Part shown: positions 36,420 to 50,296 of the stretch, piece after piece
Position numbering within the stretch: position 1 is the first letter of the stretch
How the letters are laid out: each line of letters begins with the position of its first letter
Position numbers and translations under genes: made by a program
Assembly (NCBI RefSeq): GCF_030272615.1
Contig: NW_026729139.1
Span: forward strand, 1-64,000
Source of the DNA: Cryptomeria japonica
Lineage: Eukaryota; Streptophyta; Pinopsida; Cupressales; Cupressaceae
DNA length: 64,000 nucleotides
Reading direction: 5' to 3'
The notes under the pieces: model-generated
Seen by the model: the letters and a program-made list of their open reading frames with translations, nothing else
Told to the model about the DNA's origin: nothing
Database searches by the model: none

Positions 36420-37450
36420 AGTTTGATTTATATGAAAATTAATAAGTATTTGTGGGTCCAATAGTGGAGGTGGATGAAGGAAACATTATTAATCACACTA
36501 CATCAATGGCCTCTAAATTACCAAATGCTTGAAGAGAGAAGAAACCAATCCATGAATGGATAAATAATACTACAATAGATCCTTGATCACTAATTGATTT
36601 CCCAATAATTGGAGCATCTCTAGGAAATAAGTATTGTCACTAAATTATTACCCAATATGTCTTTTCTAATAGTATTCCGAGATGGACTATGTGATTGGAT
36701 AGAACAATAGATTAGGAGAGCCCATCTGCATGAGTTTGTTAAGCATTTATTTTGATATGGAGATCATCATTTTCGACAACACCCATGATTTTGATATTAT
36801 GTGATGAATATGATTATGTGACATCGAGCTCAAAATTCATCTATTGTGTTTATCAAAAAGACCTTGCAAGATATGCCAATCACAATTAATGAGTTACAAG
36901 AACATATGGAAAATATATTGCACTCACATCTAGTTGACAGTATGATGCATTTTGGTACAACACTAAGGGGTAGAAGATCTTTTTGGGGAAAAAGTCAATT
37001 TGAATTAACTGACCTCTTGAATCAAACTAGAACACCAATGATTTTCTTTACTTTGAGTGCAACAAATTTGTAATGGCCAGATTCACATTTACTAATATTG
37101 GGTGACACAGCCACCTAATCCACAAGAACAAAAAGAAGTGACAAGAACAAACATTATTGGCTACCCACTTATTGTGGCATATTACATCCACCTCCAATAT
37201 ACAATGTTTTGAAAGGAAATTCTACAAAAGGGAATGAAAGTAAAAGATTATTGGTCAAGATATGAATGACAATATAGAGAATCATCACATGTGCATGGAT
37301 TCGTATGGTTAAAGGCATCATGATTTGCACAAAAAAATAATACTTTATTCAAATTAAAAAATTGATAGTTTAATACTTTACATGTGACACTATAGATGCT
37401 ACTTGCTTAGATATCTTAAATATATCTATCTAAAACACGTTGAAAGCTAT
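36420..37450 (+). mobile_element. Helitron relic: N-terminal Rep (helitron-like N) domain
   Basis: Decayed plus-strand sequence matching the Helitron_like_N domain of plant RepHel proteins. In order: an EFVKHLF...YGDHHFRQHP block near 36731-36787, VMNMIM then HRAQNSS near 36800-36840, VFIKKTLQDMPITINELQEH at about 36846-36905, TTLRGRRSFWGKSQFELTDL near 36958, and IFFTLSATNL followed by a stop then WPDSHLL near 37044-37095. KDYWSRYE and SSHVHGFVWL follow near 37240-37310. The longest open frame is 36846-37073. There are several stops and frameshifts, with no helicase part and no recognised TC/CTRR termini. An old autonomous-type Helitron fragment. Confidence 0.8.
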
Positions 37451-37639
37451 TAGTCTCAAGGCACCTATCTATTCTCAATAACAATTTAAATATAGACACC
37501 TCAAGACTACTATTACTTGACGTAATTTAGGTAGATGTATTTAACATATCTAAACTAATTTAATATCTTTTAACAATACTTATCAATCGAACAAATATTT
37601 TAAATGAAATATTTCTCTAGTTACACAAACACCCACTTT

Positions 37640-38170
37640 TAATATCAATATTCAATCAAATACCTCTAAACAAATTAATATAAATATTTATTTTCATAGA
37701 TGAGCATGGATCATGTCAATTAAATTTTGATCTTTACCTTACTTTTCACATCTTTTATTTTGAAAAACCAAGAGTCACAAATAAAATCTTGTCCTAACAG
37801 AAAACAAATACCATGTTGGATGATTGAAAATAAAAATTAAAATATATTCTATGTAATTTATTGGAAAAAAGGCAAAAAAAGATCTCTCTTGCGCATTCAC
37901 ATGAACTGAATTATGATACAAACAAAAAATCTTTTGAGTAAATAAGAAAAACTACGTGTAACGTGCAAATTCATTCCAAAGAGGTTGGAGTACATGTACA
38001 CCATCCTAGATAATATATGTTATCTTCGCAATTATGATACTAGGATTATATAAAGGTAACATTAATGTGGCTCAATTAAGTAACTTGTATGTGAACGTGA
38101 CAGTGGGAACAATGGATGGAATATTTCCTTTGGACCACTGTGAGTTGCCTACATTTTTAGTTCTTCCCCA
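37640..38170. repeat. RLK spacer segment C (diverged duplicate)
   Basis: Matches the upstream region of RLK copy 2 at 59921-60165. Shared landmarks are atttattttcatagatgagc (37691 vs 59953), the gttggatgattgaaaataaa block (37813 vs 60043), and acaatggatggaatatttcc (38108 vs 60128, one or two changes). No RLK exon follows. Confidence 0.75.
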
Positions 38171-38299
38171 TAGGAACTATAGCGGAGGCCTCTCCCATTG
38201 ACGCCCTGATTAATCCCATTGCAATCAACCAATCAAAAATCACGTTTTTGCAAATATTTTTTGCATTCTCTAATCTAAACCCGCATATTATTTAGGTGA

Positions 38300-38878
38300 A
38301 ATATTACTGGCAAGTTTGTTGTGTGAGAAAAATAACAAGTGCAGAAAATTTGTAAAGAAGAACAATAGCACATAACACACAGATTTACGTGGAAAAACCT
38401 AGTAAAAATATACCAGAAAAAAACCATGGGCAAATTTTGTCTTTCGTATTGATTCTTGGGACATATAGAGTTACAACAATCTCAAAGCCATTTAGGCCTT
38501 ATTTTCAAAGGAGGAAGAGCTACTCTATATATATACAAATTTGAGAAACAATGCAATAATTAAGTTCTCAAATTTGCCACCTCTAACTCTTCAAATGCCA
38601 CCACTATAGTCATATTATTGACTAAGCCTATATGTGGCTCTCAATCGTCTACAAGGTTGACAGATATAGAGTCCAACTTGATTCTCCTATGAATCACTTA
38701 ATAATTTACTAAGTCAACACAACCAAGTTGCAGAGTCCTAGTTGGAGATAACTTACTAAAAATAGTAAGTAGAGTCACACAACTACATGTATGACACATA
38801 TAGGAGCAAACTCCTAATTGAAGATAACTTGTAGGACACATATGGAAGCAAAGTCCTAATTGAATTCACATTCCAACA
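38300..38878 (-). repeat. LTR-like segment, possibly a solo LTR
   Basis: The minus strand begins TGTTGGAATGTG at 38878 and ends near TTGCCA at about 38308, with retroelement-like wording (cagatttacgtggaaaaacc near 38380) on the plus strand. The region at 60320-60380 has a related phrase (gatatacatgggaaaaccc). No convincing target duplication was found, so the assignment is tentative. No coding parts. Confidence 0.4.
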
Positions 38879-40329
38879 TGTTAGAGCCTACTTATTAGAG
38901 TTGCTAGCTATTTGTAGGGGGTTTGCTTAGTTCTCAACGGGAGAGAACACCCATCTTCAGAGGGCCACCTAAATAGAATGTTCAGAAAATGCAGTTGGTC
39001 AAAAGATATGGCCGTCAAAAAGGGCCTGCAGGTTAAAAGGAACCTTCACTTATTCCTATGATTTCTATTACTATTTTTTTAATATATTTATGTGGTAATT
39101 AGTCATTTTAACTTTTAAGGTTTGGCTGGGGAAAAACACTCTTTAATTAAAGCTTTAGGTGACTCTAAGTTAAGACATTTCTACAAGTTTCAGTTTACTT
39201 GAGTAGATCCTAATAAGCACCGCACATTGTTGTTTTATTTTTGTCTCACTAAATTTAGGATATTCTTATAATGCAATGCGAGTGCGCTTGGATTGCATTC
39301 TTAATATTTTAAAACTTTGGTTATGCTTAAGTTTACTCCCAATCATTAGGCCACATTCTACCTGTTTGTTGGTTGTTGGCCTTATTATGGCCAGGGGGAC
39401 TTGAAATTCAACTTACACCTCTATTACCATCATACTACAAACCCTCAAATCTCGACCGTTCATTTTTTTATGATAAACCTTTTTACCATCTATGGTTTAG
39501 TTGATATTTTTTATTTATATCTTAGGTGGTAAAAGGTTTGTGGAATTTCAAGAATGAGATAATTCAAATCATTAAGCATCTACTCCTAGTCCCAAGAATA
39601 GCATTCCACAAGCAGAATGTGATCCAGGGTGTTGGTATACATCCCTTTTAGAATTTCAACCAAGAAAAGAAGTTTTTAAATTTTAATCTACTTTTCTAAT
39701 ACAAAGATTAGTATGAACTATCCTCAAATTAACTATGTACATGATAATAAATTTACCGCTTGATGTTCCCAAGCAACCAATGTTTTGAATTTTGCCCAGT
39801 GCATTTGTTGTTCATATCAATAAGATCTTATGTTTGACCCTCCATATATGCAAACACGGTCATATATAATTTAAGCCCTTGCTGACTATGTTAGCCTTAT
39901 TATCCATGTGTTTTGATGGTCTTAGCCTAATCACTTAATAAACCTTGCACAATGGCATATTAGGCACAATTATGCTCACCTAAGGAATGCTTGAGGCCTA
40001 GTACCCTGTTTATATGTTGCACACTATTAATCTGGCTTTAATAAAGCATAAAAATCATTCATAAATATTCATGGAAAAATCATTACATATTGGTTTTTGC
40101 AAACCTTTTCTATATCCATTCATGAGCTAAAAGTTGTGTTACAAGTGTTTACAAAGGATTCCATGTAGACATTTATTCTTAGTGCCAACTGAATATATTA
40201 TAGGATTGCTTTAAATCTAACTCAAGTTGTTCCTAGTTTTAATATATCTTTGGTTTATACAACTCCATCTTGGATTCTTCTAGAAGCATGGAGGCAAAAA
40301 GAAATCTAATTACTTTTCGTAAAACCTAG
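38879..40329. other. Intergenic tract, nothing recognised
   Basis: Moderately AT-rich, stops in all frames, no repeat or motif recognised on either strand. Confidence 0.45.
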
Positions 40330-40373
40330 CCAATCATTTTTTATTTTGTAATAAACATAAAGCACAGACAAAG

Positions 40374-42142
40374 CTAACCTAAGGACTTTAATGTCTCAGC
40401 AACCTCATCTTCGAGGTTGCACATCTCCTGGGCCACCTTTTTCAGATCTTGGATCTCTTGAGGTGAAGAATCTACTTTTCTCTGCAGATTGGCTCTAGTC
40501 CTCCTCGAGGGGCTAGAGTCCTCTTTCTTACTTTTTTCTTTGTCTACATCCAAGTCCACAACTAGCGAGCCTTGCTGATTTTTTTCCAAATTCTCAATCA
40601 TGGTGCTCAAGGTAGTAGCATTTTGCTTCACAAATCTATGACTATGCTTCATGATGGTGTTCATGGTTTCCCTGATTTTGCCAATTTCCCCTTCCAGATG
40701 CTTAATCTTTTTCTCGTTTTCCTTCTTCATCTTGTCCATGAGCTCAACTATTCTTTGAAGGTACTCAGCCATTGACATCTTCTCTTCCTCAGTCCACAAA
40801 ACCCCATCAGCATTCTGAGGCACACCTTTAGCTTCCATCTCATCCAGTTTGCTAGTGACAACCCTGTTCTTTATGCTAAGGTCCTTTATTTCGTGAAAAC
40901 CCCACTTAATAATCATGAGATAATTAATAACACCATTTCTAGAAATTGCTAGTATGTCATCAGGAAATTCCCAGTCAAGCTTGAAGTAGTGGTCTTCAGA
41001 TTTGAGATTTCCAAGGAATCTGGGTCTATTCTCTCTATCAGTGGTAGGGTAAGAGGTATATGAGCCCTCAGTGGTTTTTGGGGCAGCATAATTATCCTCT
41101 GGAGAATACTTAGAATAAGAAACCATTTTTTTCTTGGGGGGTTCCTTCTCAGGTTGTTTTTCAATTCCTGAGAAGTGCCAATGGGGGTTTTCACAAAGAA
41201 ATATTTTTTACCCAAGGGCTTTCTCTGAAGGGTTTTCTTATACACCTTCTTGGGGAGGGAGAATCTTTCTCTTTCCACTTAGTGTCTAATTTATCTTTAT
41301 CCTTGGACACACTAATATCAATATCATAACCTTCCAAGGATGTTAGATGGGCTAGCATGTTTCCAAAATGATCATGAATAAGCTTAACATGGCCAACATA
41401 TAGGACCGGATTCTTCCTAGGGGGATTTCTATGTTCCTCAACAAAATGATTCAAAGAGCTAAACAAGTAGTGAGGAAAGGAAACCCTCACCATGTGTCGA
41501 AATGATTGAGGAAGGTGAAATGGTAACCATAGTCTCTGGTAAATCTATCAACCACCGTAATGTATTGCATGATAATTCTAAACACCTCCCTCTATAGCTT
41601 CTTAACAAATCCAGCATAATAATAAGTGTTAGCAATTTTGACTAGCGCCTCTCTTTCCTCATCAGTCTTGGGAAATCTGGTGACTGCTTCATCTAGAAAC
41701 TTTCTATCACAAAAGAACTTCACTCCCTCTATAGAGAGCCCAATGGTTTCCCCAATGAGATTCTCGTCAACCTTTACCTTCCTTTATGAGAGAATAATTT
41801 CCCCATCCTTCTACTGTTTCACAAAATACTTTGTAATTTCTGAGTCAAGACCATGGAGCTTCTTGAGGAATGGCTCCAACCCACCCCTCTCAATATGCCT
41901 CCATACATTCAAAAAAATTTATGCTTCTCACAACTAGTCGACTCAAACCTCTTTCTGCTTCCCCTCATCATAGAAATCACCTTACTTTTGTTGATTGCAA
42001 GGCAAATGAATAGAACAAAGAGCCAGTAGCAGAACCAAAGTACCCATAATACGTGCCAACCCTCACAACCCATACATATAATTAAGGAACCACCACCATA
42101 TCAAATGATGTCATTGTATCTAGCTCTATTTCTCTTAATCAT
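40374..42142 (-). pseudogene. LINE-C ORF3: homologue of LINE-B ORF3, degraded
   Basis: Starts MIKRNRARYNDII at 42142, overlapping the ORF2 stop. A hydrophobic stretch comes early (LWVLWFCYWLFVLFICL near 42040-41990). The globular region spans about 41890-41190: GGLEPFLKKL aligns with GGIDKFKENM of LINE-B, GETIGLSIEGVKF with SQAMGLSMEGRKW, and DYGYHFTFLNHF with YGIFYYYHLPFLNHL. The C-terminal frame 41126-40374 (250 aa) is open and ends in a long coiled coil (KMKKENEKKIKHLEGEIGKI onward). Several frameshifts and stops in the N-terminal half. The order of globular domain, charged linker and coiled coil is the same as in LINE-B. Confidence 0.68.
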
Positions 42143-42750
42143 TATTAAATGCAACAGTTTTCCCATGAGTGACATCATAGTCGATTAAGGCTCTTACGTC
42201 ATCTCCCATTTTATTATAATCCTGCCACGTCTGTTGCCCCTTTTTCTTTACCACCTTATTGGAAAAATAGTTGGCCACCTTATTAGCTTCCCTGAAAACA
42301 TGGGAAATTCTAACCTTATCAAAGTTGGATAAAATAGAAATAGCTTCTTCTATCCAACCTTCAATCTAGATATTTTTGAAGTTCATTCTATTTACAAGGT
42401 CAATTACCTGGAAAGCTCCAATGGCTTTGGCTAAGTGATTGGAGTGTGAACCCAAGGAGAGTGCCATAGCTGAAATAAACTTGCCATTATAATCCCTTAA
42501 CACTCCCCACTCCCAGGCGACCCTGGATTTCCCTTGGCTGCCCTATCAAAATTTTCTTTTATCTAGCCCCTAGGGGGGTGAATCCAACAAGCACCTTGAC
42601 AGTTCTTTTTTCTCTGGTCTAGAAGCCTTAGAAGCATCACCTTTAATATTCCAATCTTTTGCAATCTTGAGGTCCTAGTCAGAATAGATCAGAGCCTCCA
42701 TCTTATTCTCATTACAAGGGATATTATTGATGTTTTTCATGATTAGCCTA
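42135..42750 (-). pseudogene. LINE-C ORF2, RNase H domain
   Basis: Minus-strand RNase H trace: GKSRVAWEWGVLRDYNGKF, then SNHLAKAIGAFQVIDLVNRM, HVFREANKVANYFSNKVV, ending TVAFNND with TAA at 42137-42135. The HVFREANKVA block corresponds to HIFREGNRAS in LINE-B. An ATG (42142-42140) overlapping this stop by 8 nt begins the ORF3 frame. Confidence 0.78.
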
Positions 42751-43563
42751 TGTAGTACCCCTACTCATTTGAACTCTTTAGACTCATACTTTATTATTGT
42801 TTGTTTTCAGTGGATAAATTACCATGATGTGTTATTCAGATTTTTATGACATTATTTCATGATTTATCTGGATATGAGATGCATAATTTATTTGCAGTAT
42901 TTCAGTACTTGTGATTTATGGTATTTTATAGATTATTGCTATGTACTGACATTTTACTTTATTTATGAAATGTGGAATTATATGTTGTGTGTTTGCAAGT
43001 GTATTGGATGCAAGGGGACGATTTTCCTTCACTCATTTTGGTGAGACAGGGAACGTCATGATTCTCCTTCATGAGTGTGTATGTTGTGTCTTCTATATTG
43101 TATATCTGCATGTGTGGTTCGGTGATGCAGATTATTATAGGTACAAGTACCGGGTAGGTACGGGGTATCATCTCCACCTGACTTCAGAGGTCTGAGCATG
43201 CCTTATATTTTCTGATGGAAGTGGAGGAGATAGTAGTTGATCCTATTTTACTCAGTTACACTCATGTGAGTGTCCTCAATTGGTCATCTTGTTAGTTTGT
43301 TTGGCCTTCGTATTTTGTCATTTGATCTTTTTATAAGTATTTGCTTGAGATTTGTTTAGTTTGAGTGTTTTAGTGGATTTAATTAATTAATTAATTAGGT
43401 TTATGGAATTGTCTCATAGTTGAATTGTTTATGTATTGAGATTATAAATTTAGTTAATTAAAAGAAATTATTAAATTAAGTTGCAAGCTGCATGATATTA
43501 GAAATATATTTTTATTTAAATTTTTGTGGAAAAATAAATTAAATTAATTGTATTTATTATTTC

Positions 43564-43680
43564 CTAGAATTTTAAATAAATAAAAGAATAACTAAATAAA
43601 AGAATAAATAAATAAATGAATAAATAAATAAATAAAAGAATAAAAGAATAAATAAATAAATGAATAAAAGAATTAATTAG
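43564..43680 (+). repeat. AATA-type simple repeat
   Basis: Runs of aataaata with occasional g, inside the solo LTR. Confidence 0.85.
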
Positions 43681-44815
43681 AATTAAAGTATTGCTTTAAT
43701 TCTTTATTTAGAAAATTAATTAATTTGCATGAGAAAAGAAAAGAAATAATAATGATTTTTAATTATTGCATGTTAGTTTATCTTTTGTTATAAAATTAGA
43801 AAATAAAATAAAAATTACTATTATTCTAAATTTAGGTTTTTTGTGAAAAAGCTATTGAACCTAGAATTTTAGTTTAAATAGGGGAATAGGCCTTTATTTT
43901 AGTCACACAAGAACAAGTCAAGAATTTTAGGTGAAGAAATTTATTGGAAGTTTATTGAAAGGATTAGGGCTCTTCTACAGATTTCTTCCAGGAAAGCTAT
44001 ACCAGGTTGGATGGTTTCTTAGTTGTGTGTTTTTAGTAAATATTTCTATTTTTCTTTGCTTGATGTGTGTAAAATAATTATCAAATCCAAAACCCTCTTC
44101 TGGTGAATTCGAGTTTTTGTTTTAGAATTCATGCCTGATGTGTATTTCTAGTTTGTGGAAAGGATTTAATTTGGAGAAAATTAGGAAAAATTATTATGAA
44201 AAAAAAATAGTCAAGATCCTCATGATTGCGTGAAAAATTGCAAAAGTTGAGAGAAATAGTATTTACTAGGTAAATTATTCTCTCTTGTTTAAATAGTCTT
44301 TTAAATAATGGCGTCTCTGTGAAATTATATGATTACTTTAGAAATAAATTTAATTGAGGATTAAATTTATTGGATTATCTAAAATTTTAAAAAATATATA
44401 TAATTAGAATAAAATTTTGTGAAATGAATTTTATTGATATGGAGAAATTTATGTTTTTGCTGTCAAAAATTTTTAGTAAATGGGGAATTTATTTTTAAGG
44501 TTTTAAAAAAATATATATATTAAAAATATATATATATATAAAATAAAAAAATATTAAAAAAAAATAAATATAAAAAAAATAATATTAAAAAAATAATAAT
44601 ATTTAAAAAAAAATTAAAAAAAATAATAATACTAAAAAAATGTGGGGAGGCTATGCCTCTACCCACGCAGCAACTACCTTTGGGTAGTTAGTTTGTTTGT
44701 TTTTTTAAAAGTTTAATTTAATTTTAATTTTTAATTTTTATTTATTATTTTATTTGTTATTTAGTTTTAAAAAAATAAAAAATAAAAAAAATAATATTTA
44801 AATAATTATAATGTG

Positions 44816-44961
<146 letters not shown>

Positions 44962-46584
44962 TTATTTTTAATTATCAATTTAAAGATTTTTGTTATATGA
45001 ATAAAGAATTTAGAATTTAGTAATTTTAGAAAGAAAAAAAAGTTAATAATTTTAAATTCGATATTCATGTTGGAAATGCATTAGGAGATTAATTCATATG
45101 TGAATTTATTTAACTTTATTCGACAAATGACAAGTTTATGTATTAAATAGTTGTAAATTCTTGTTATCTAGAAATTCTTAAATTGCATGTTATCTATGCT
45201 TTTGGCTGTTTTTAAGGAAAGATTGCTTGTAATAGGATCTTGCGTATATTGTGTTCTTAGTCAAGCTTAATTTCATTGCAATTTTGGTTGGTTTGTCGTT
45301 GTGTCCTATGTTATTATTTCTCCTTGGTCAGGTGTTGTTGTATAACCTTATTGATGTGAGTCATTGTGTGTTTTGTCCAAGTGGTCAATCTTGGGTTATT
45401 GATTGTGTATCCTTCACCTGTGCTTTGTCAGGATTAGTTATGGATGTTTGTTTCACCATAGAGTTCTCGTAGAGAGACCTTTCCTGTTAGTGTCCTAGGA
45501 GAGAGAGTGGCTTTCAAGTGAGGGCCGTGCCCAAAGTGGATAACAAGATAACCCGTCGAAAGTTAGTTAAAAAGTGATAACATAATAATATATTGGGGGG
45601 GAGTGAGATAAATATTAATTAAGATAAGTGTACCTCGTGCATAGGTATAGTGCTAGTACAGGGCTCATAATGCTACGAGAAGGCCTGGAATGGCAAACTT
45701 ACCACCTTGTCTTCATGAAAGGATTGGTAGGGTCTGCATGAGACTTACTTGGAACCGGAGGCTTAGGAGAGGTTACCAAGAGAAACCCGAGGATGGGGGG
45801 CGGGACCTATGGAGGTTGTACCATGGTAACCATCAAGCTATGTGATGACACTCTCTTCTTAGAGTCACTTGTGTTTTGTGAGTTGAGTCACATGGATGTT
45901 TGCAGAGTCTTGTAGTCCTTTTGTACTTGTCTTACTTTGCTTGCTTGAGGGTTTTCTACTATCTCCTAGCATGGTGGGGTGGTTCCATTTCAGGATCACA
46001 TGGTCGGGTGGTAATGCCACTTCCCATCTGATGTTCTGGATTGTATCTTCAGGTGAGGAAAGGATTTGCTGGTGTTTCTTGGTTCGTGGTTTATGTACCA
46101 GCTCTTGTTCAAGATCATTGTTTAGTTGAGACCTTGTGGTCATTTTATCAGACTTTTATGTAACCTTGATATTGTATCTTTGTAATCAGTGCTATTATTG
46201 GAAGCCATGTATTTATGGATATTGTAATATTATTATGTCAATGAAATGAATGTTATTGTTTTGATCTTATGTTTAAATGGTTTATGGAAATTGGATACAT
46301 TGGAATACTTTTATTTCTTTATTATGAAATTTGGATGTATGGGTAGTTTTAAAACTTAAGTTTTCAATTTATCTAATTAAATGGATTAACTATGGTGTTA
46401 ATATAATCTATGAAATTAATCTTTGTTGGTTACCCTTAGGACAACATATGGTAGACTTCCGTTGTGTTGTTAAACGTGCAATGGTTTTAGTTAGTGCTCT
46501 TAGTCTTTAATAAAAAAAAATTATTTCACCCTTTAGTTGCCTAGTTGTGTTGTTTTCCTTTAGGGTTCCTGGCGAGGTATTACA

Positions 46585-48045
46585 GCCTATATGTTTTCTC
46601 ATACACAATATACTCTAGATCCTCCTTGTCCCTAAAGATTCTATTATTTCACTCCTTCCACACACTCAAAGCAATATAGGGGAAGGTAAAGGATCACAAT
46701 CTATGGATAGTAGGATTCAAGGAGGGACTATTCCATTGAATAAAAAGGTCCTCAATAGAGATAAAAATCTTCCCCAAATAGAAGCCACATATGGATAATG
46801 AAGGAACAAATGATTAGTCATTTTCACTTCTTCCCTATATAGGTAGCATCGATTCAAGATCTGGAAATCACACTTGCAGAGATTATCAATTGTGAGCACT
46901 TTATTCTGGAGAAGAATCCAAAAGAATATGTTGACCTTAGGAGTCAGGTGTTTAATTCAAGCTTTAGCCCAAAAGGGAGGGGGGTGGGAGAAAGGGACAA
47001 CAAAGATATAGCCAAAGTGATTGAGTAGCTACCAAAAGGGTTAGCCGTCCAAATTAATAAATCATCATGATGACTCAAACCCATTCTAACCGTCATCAGA
47101 GAAGATTGAATCGGCATAAGGTTCATACTGATCTAGAAAAGATTCACCCAGCCACCATCCCTCCAATAGTCCTTAACATGGGTCTCAAAAAATGCCTTAC
47201 AAGTATCAAACCACCCATTGAATCTTTCATTTGAAATTAAGGGCTCCTTCAATAACCATCTATCTTCACAAAACCTAGTCTGGTTCCCTTTTTTGATGCT
47301 CCAATCAACTCCCAAATCAATAATTTTTCTTCCTCTAACCATATCATTCTAGAGAATCAAACCACACAACAGATTTGGAGAATCAAGAAAAGTTTTAAGA
47401 GATCCAGTATTGGCCATATATTTTCTCTTTAAAATACTATTCCATTCTCCATTAGAAGAGAAATCTCTCCAAATTTTCTTAGCAAGGAGAACCTTATTCA
47501 TAGTTCTAATCTTCCTAAGACCCAAACCTCTTAGATTTTTTAGGTCTAAAAACAAAATCCCAACCAATAAGCGGGATTCTTTTTCTTTCTTCCACACCAG
47601 ACCAAAGAAAGTGTTTCTAGATTTTTTCAATGGCATCTGCATATTTGGAAGGGATTTTAAAAATACTTAAGGCATAGATTGGAAGATTCTATAGATTTTC
47701 TTTGAGAAGTTGAACTTACCTGCTTGGCTAAGAAGAGAACCTATCCATCCAACTAGCTTTTTGTTGAACCTATCAACCAAAGAGTTCCAAAAGGATTCAG
47801 GAGGCTTAAGACCCAAGGGTAGACCAAGATAAATTGATGTTAAAGATTTCACTTTGCATCCAAGAATTCTATCAATTTTACTCTGCCTAGGCTCTAGAGT
47901 GTTGAAGAAAAATAAAGAGCTTTTTTGTATATTAACCATCTAACCAAACACCATCCCATAATCATCCAAGGATTTTTTAATATTCCTAGCTTCAGCCAAT
48001 GTAGATCTCCCCATCAGAATAGTATCATCCACAAATTTCAATCAC
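46585..48045 (-). pseudogene. LINE-C ORF2, reverse transcriptase C-terminal part
   Basis: Readable blocks from the right: FVDDTILMGRSTLAEARNI, then 47939-47667 (YLGLPLGLKPPESFWNSLVD), 47642-47349 (GLGLRKIRTMNKVLLAKKIW), 47342-47133 (GVDWSIKKGNQTRFCEDRWL), 47126-46944 (NPFGSYSI) and 46899-46717 (zf-RVT-like CKCDFQILNRCYLYREE). These match RT thumb and zf-RVT regions of L1-type ORF2 and align with the corresponding parts of LINE-B. The stops between blocks make it inactive. The frame continues on the far side of the solo LTR. Confidence 0.82.
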
Positions 48046-49939
48046 CATCAAATTTCAATTGAATGTTTGCTAGGATAGCGTTGTTGGTACAGGTATTGTA
48101 AACTTTCTCTTTCACTGAAAACAATTTTACATTTCTTTGTTACAAGTATTTCAAATACCTTTCTAACCCATGCTTACTTGAAATAATGTTCAAATCTGAG
48201 GCTATGGTTCTTTTGAGAATTTATTAGTTTGTGAATTTTCTATAGGCTTTAGCTATGTAGAAAATGAAACACTACTATCTAAAATCAATGCACAAGTGGA
48301 AGCTAACCTGTTAACCTTTTTGAAATAGTTCTTTAAGAATAGTACTTTGTAGGAGATCCCTGTATTCATTTTTGGAGAATCATATGGAGGAAAACCTTCA
48401 AGTATGGTGTGCCTAGCTTTAAGCTTATGTGGATTATGTGGTAAGCTTAGTATTTATAGTCAACCTAATAAATGATACTATTATTCACATTCAATTCATA
48501 TATGATCATGCCTAACACAACTCTATTGATTGAAATTATTATTCACTTCCAATTCAACTAAAAACCCATCTAATAAATATCTATTGATTACTAGCTTTCA
48601 TGGGGACCTTTGCTTAAAGATGTGTCATGTTTGGAGTTGGATGATGTCAAAAATGTCACAAGGTGTAGCTCAATACATTGTGCTCTTAGTGCACAAACTT
48701 TCCTCTCCTATTTTAGTAAATTGAAATGGTCCCAGCAAGTTGAAAACACATAAGCTAGAAATGCAACTGTTTTTCATGAATTGACCTAGGAACATGCAAA
48801 GTTCCCATCCATCTCTTCTTTCTTGACATTAGCTAGTTCTTTAGTGAAATAGGATTTCTTTGAAAATAAAGGAACAAATTTTTAGTGGAAAATATCTAGA
48901 CACTACAACTTCTTGGTCAGAATTGGAGAGTGTTATTGACTCGGCTAGTAACAATGTGGTATGTGTACTCTCGAGACCATAAGAATGAAAACTTACTTCT
49001 ATTGCACTACATGGAAGATGAAACACAATTTGTAGTGGAGCATGCGATGTGATTTTTTCTGATTTTGGTATTTGTAGGAACAATTTTGTTTGATTTCTTC
49101 CACAATCAAATGTAAACCCAAATATTGGGAAGGATTTAAATTACTGATGCATTGAATGAATTTTTTTATTTTTGGAAGTAAAGATCATAGTGGAGACCAT
49201 TATTAAAGCCACCTAGATTTAAAATCTACATGTTGATATTCATAATTTTGATGGTCATACCAATGATTTGATAAATATTTTCCACAAAGTAATTAGTGTT
49301 CATATTGGTTAATTAGCAATCATTTTGCATGGAAATTGTGTTGAATATTTTCCCACAAATTGTATGGAAGAATATGAATTTTCAACAAATAATTGTCTAA
49401 ATTTCATTATGATCATATTGTTGTACGATGTTACAGATAAATTTTCTAATTTGAACGATTTATATGATTATTCTAAACCACAAGAAATTTAGTGATGCCA
49501 CAGATTAACACTTGTAATTAATTTTTATGTTTAAATGGGGTAATGTTGTAATGTTTCTTTTTGTTTCTCTTACTGACTTTATGCAATGCGGGTCTAGTAT
49601 CACCCAACAATTGAAAGGGAATTATAGAGATCTTGGCTAGGGAGTATTTTGAATATGGACAAAGGTGTGCATTTTGGACTAGGGTTTCTTAGAATGGCCA
49701 AGGCAAGTCTCAACAATGTCTGCTTCACAAATGGAACTAAGATAGACAGATTCAACTCCTACCAAATTTGCCAGATTCAAACAATACCAATTGGGCATGC
49801 TTGGTAGTTGTTGAATCTATTTAACATAATAGATTGAGGAGCTGCAACTGGTCATAATGGAAGTGAAGTTGGTCTAATGCTAAAATGGTTTATTGACTAG
49901 AGATCTCTGCAACTATTTGATGACGTTGTGCAAGCACTA
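48046..49939. other. AT-rich tract, nothing recognised
   Basis: Adjoins the truncated 5' end of LINE-C. Short open frames (for example 48530-48724) show no family resemblance. Possibly decayed element sequence. Confidence 0.45.
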
Positions 49940-50110
49940 AAATGTAAATTATGAAATATTTTATTCTTAATCATGTTCTAAGACATCGTTTTTCTTATTT
50001 TTGCTTCCCATTTACATTTCTTTGCCCACATTTGCAATGACTATTTTTGGTGGGCTGACTTAAACAAAACACTAAGCATTGACTTAGTACATGCTATTGA
50101 ATGGGCAATG
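49940..50110. repeat. RLK spacer segment D (short diverged duplicate)
   Basis: gaaatattttattcttaatc and the following tttgcttcccatt...ctttgcccacatttg match 7947-8060 and 26680-26795. It is followed by an imperfect palindrome, actaagcattgacttagt (50072-50089), also present in the opposite orientation near 59700. Confidence 0.65.
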
Positions 50111-50296
50111 TCTATCCAACACTCATATTTTACTATTGACCGTATTTAATAATTAGTTGAAAAATAAATGATTGTTATATTTTAATTATTAATTAATTAA
50201 CATAGTCCATGATACAATATGAGTGCTGCATAGACAAAGGTTATCGAATGTGAGCCCACCTTTAAATTTTATTTCTGTTTAGTTTGATCATTTCAT

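Noticed and set aside
38300-38878. Complete LTR with target duplication
   Set aside because: Several TG...CA boundary choices were tried by eye and none gave matching 5-bp flanks; kept only as a tentative repeat.
45865-46143. Minus-strand open frame (92 codons) in the solo LTR
   Set aside because: No family resemblance and no partner domains; treated as chance.
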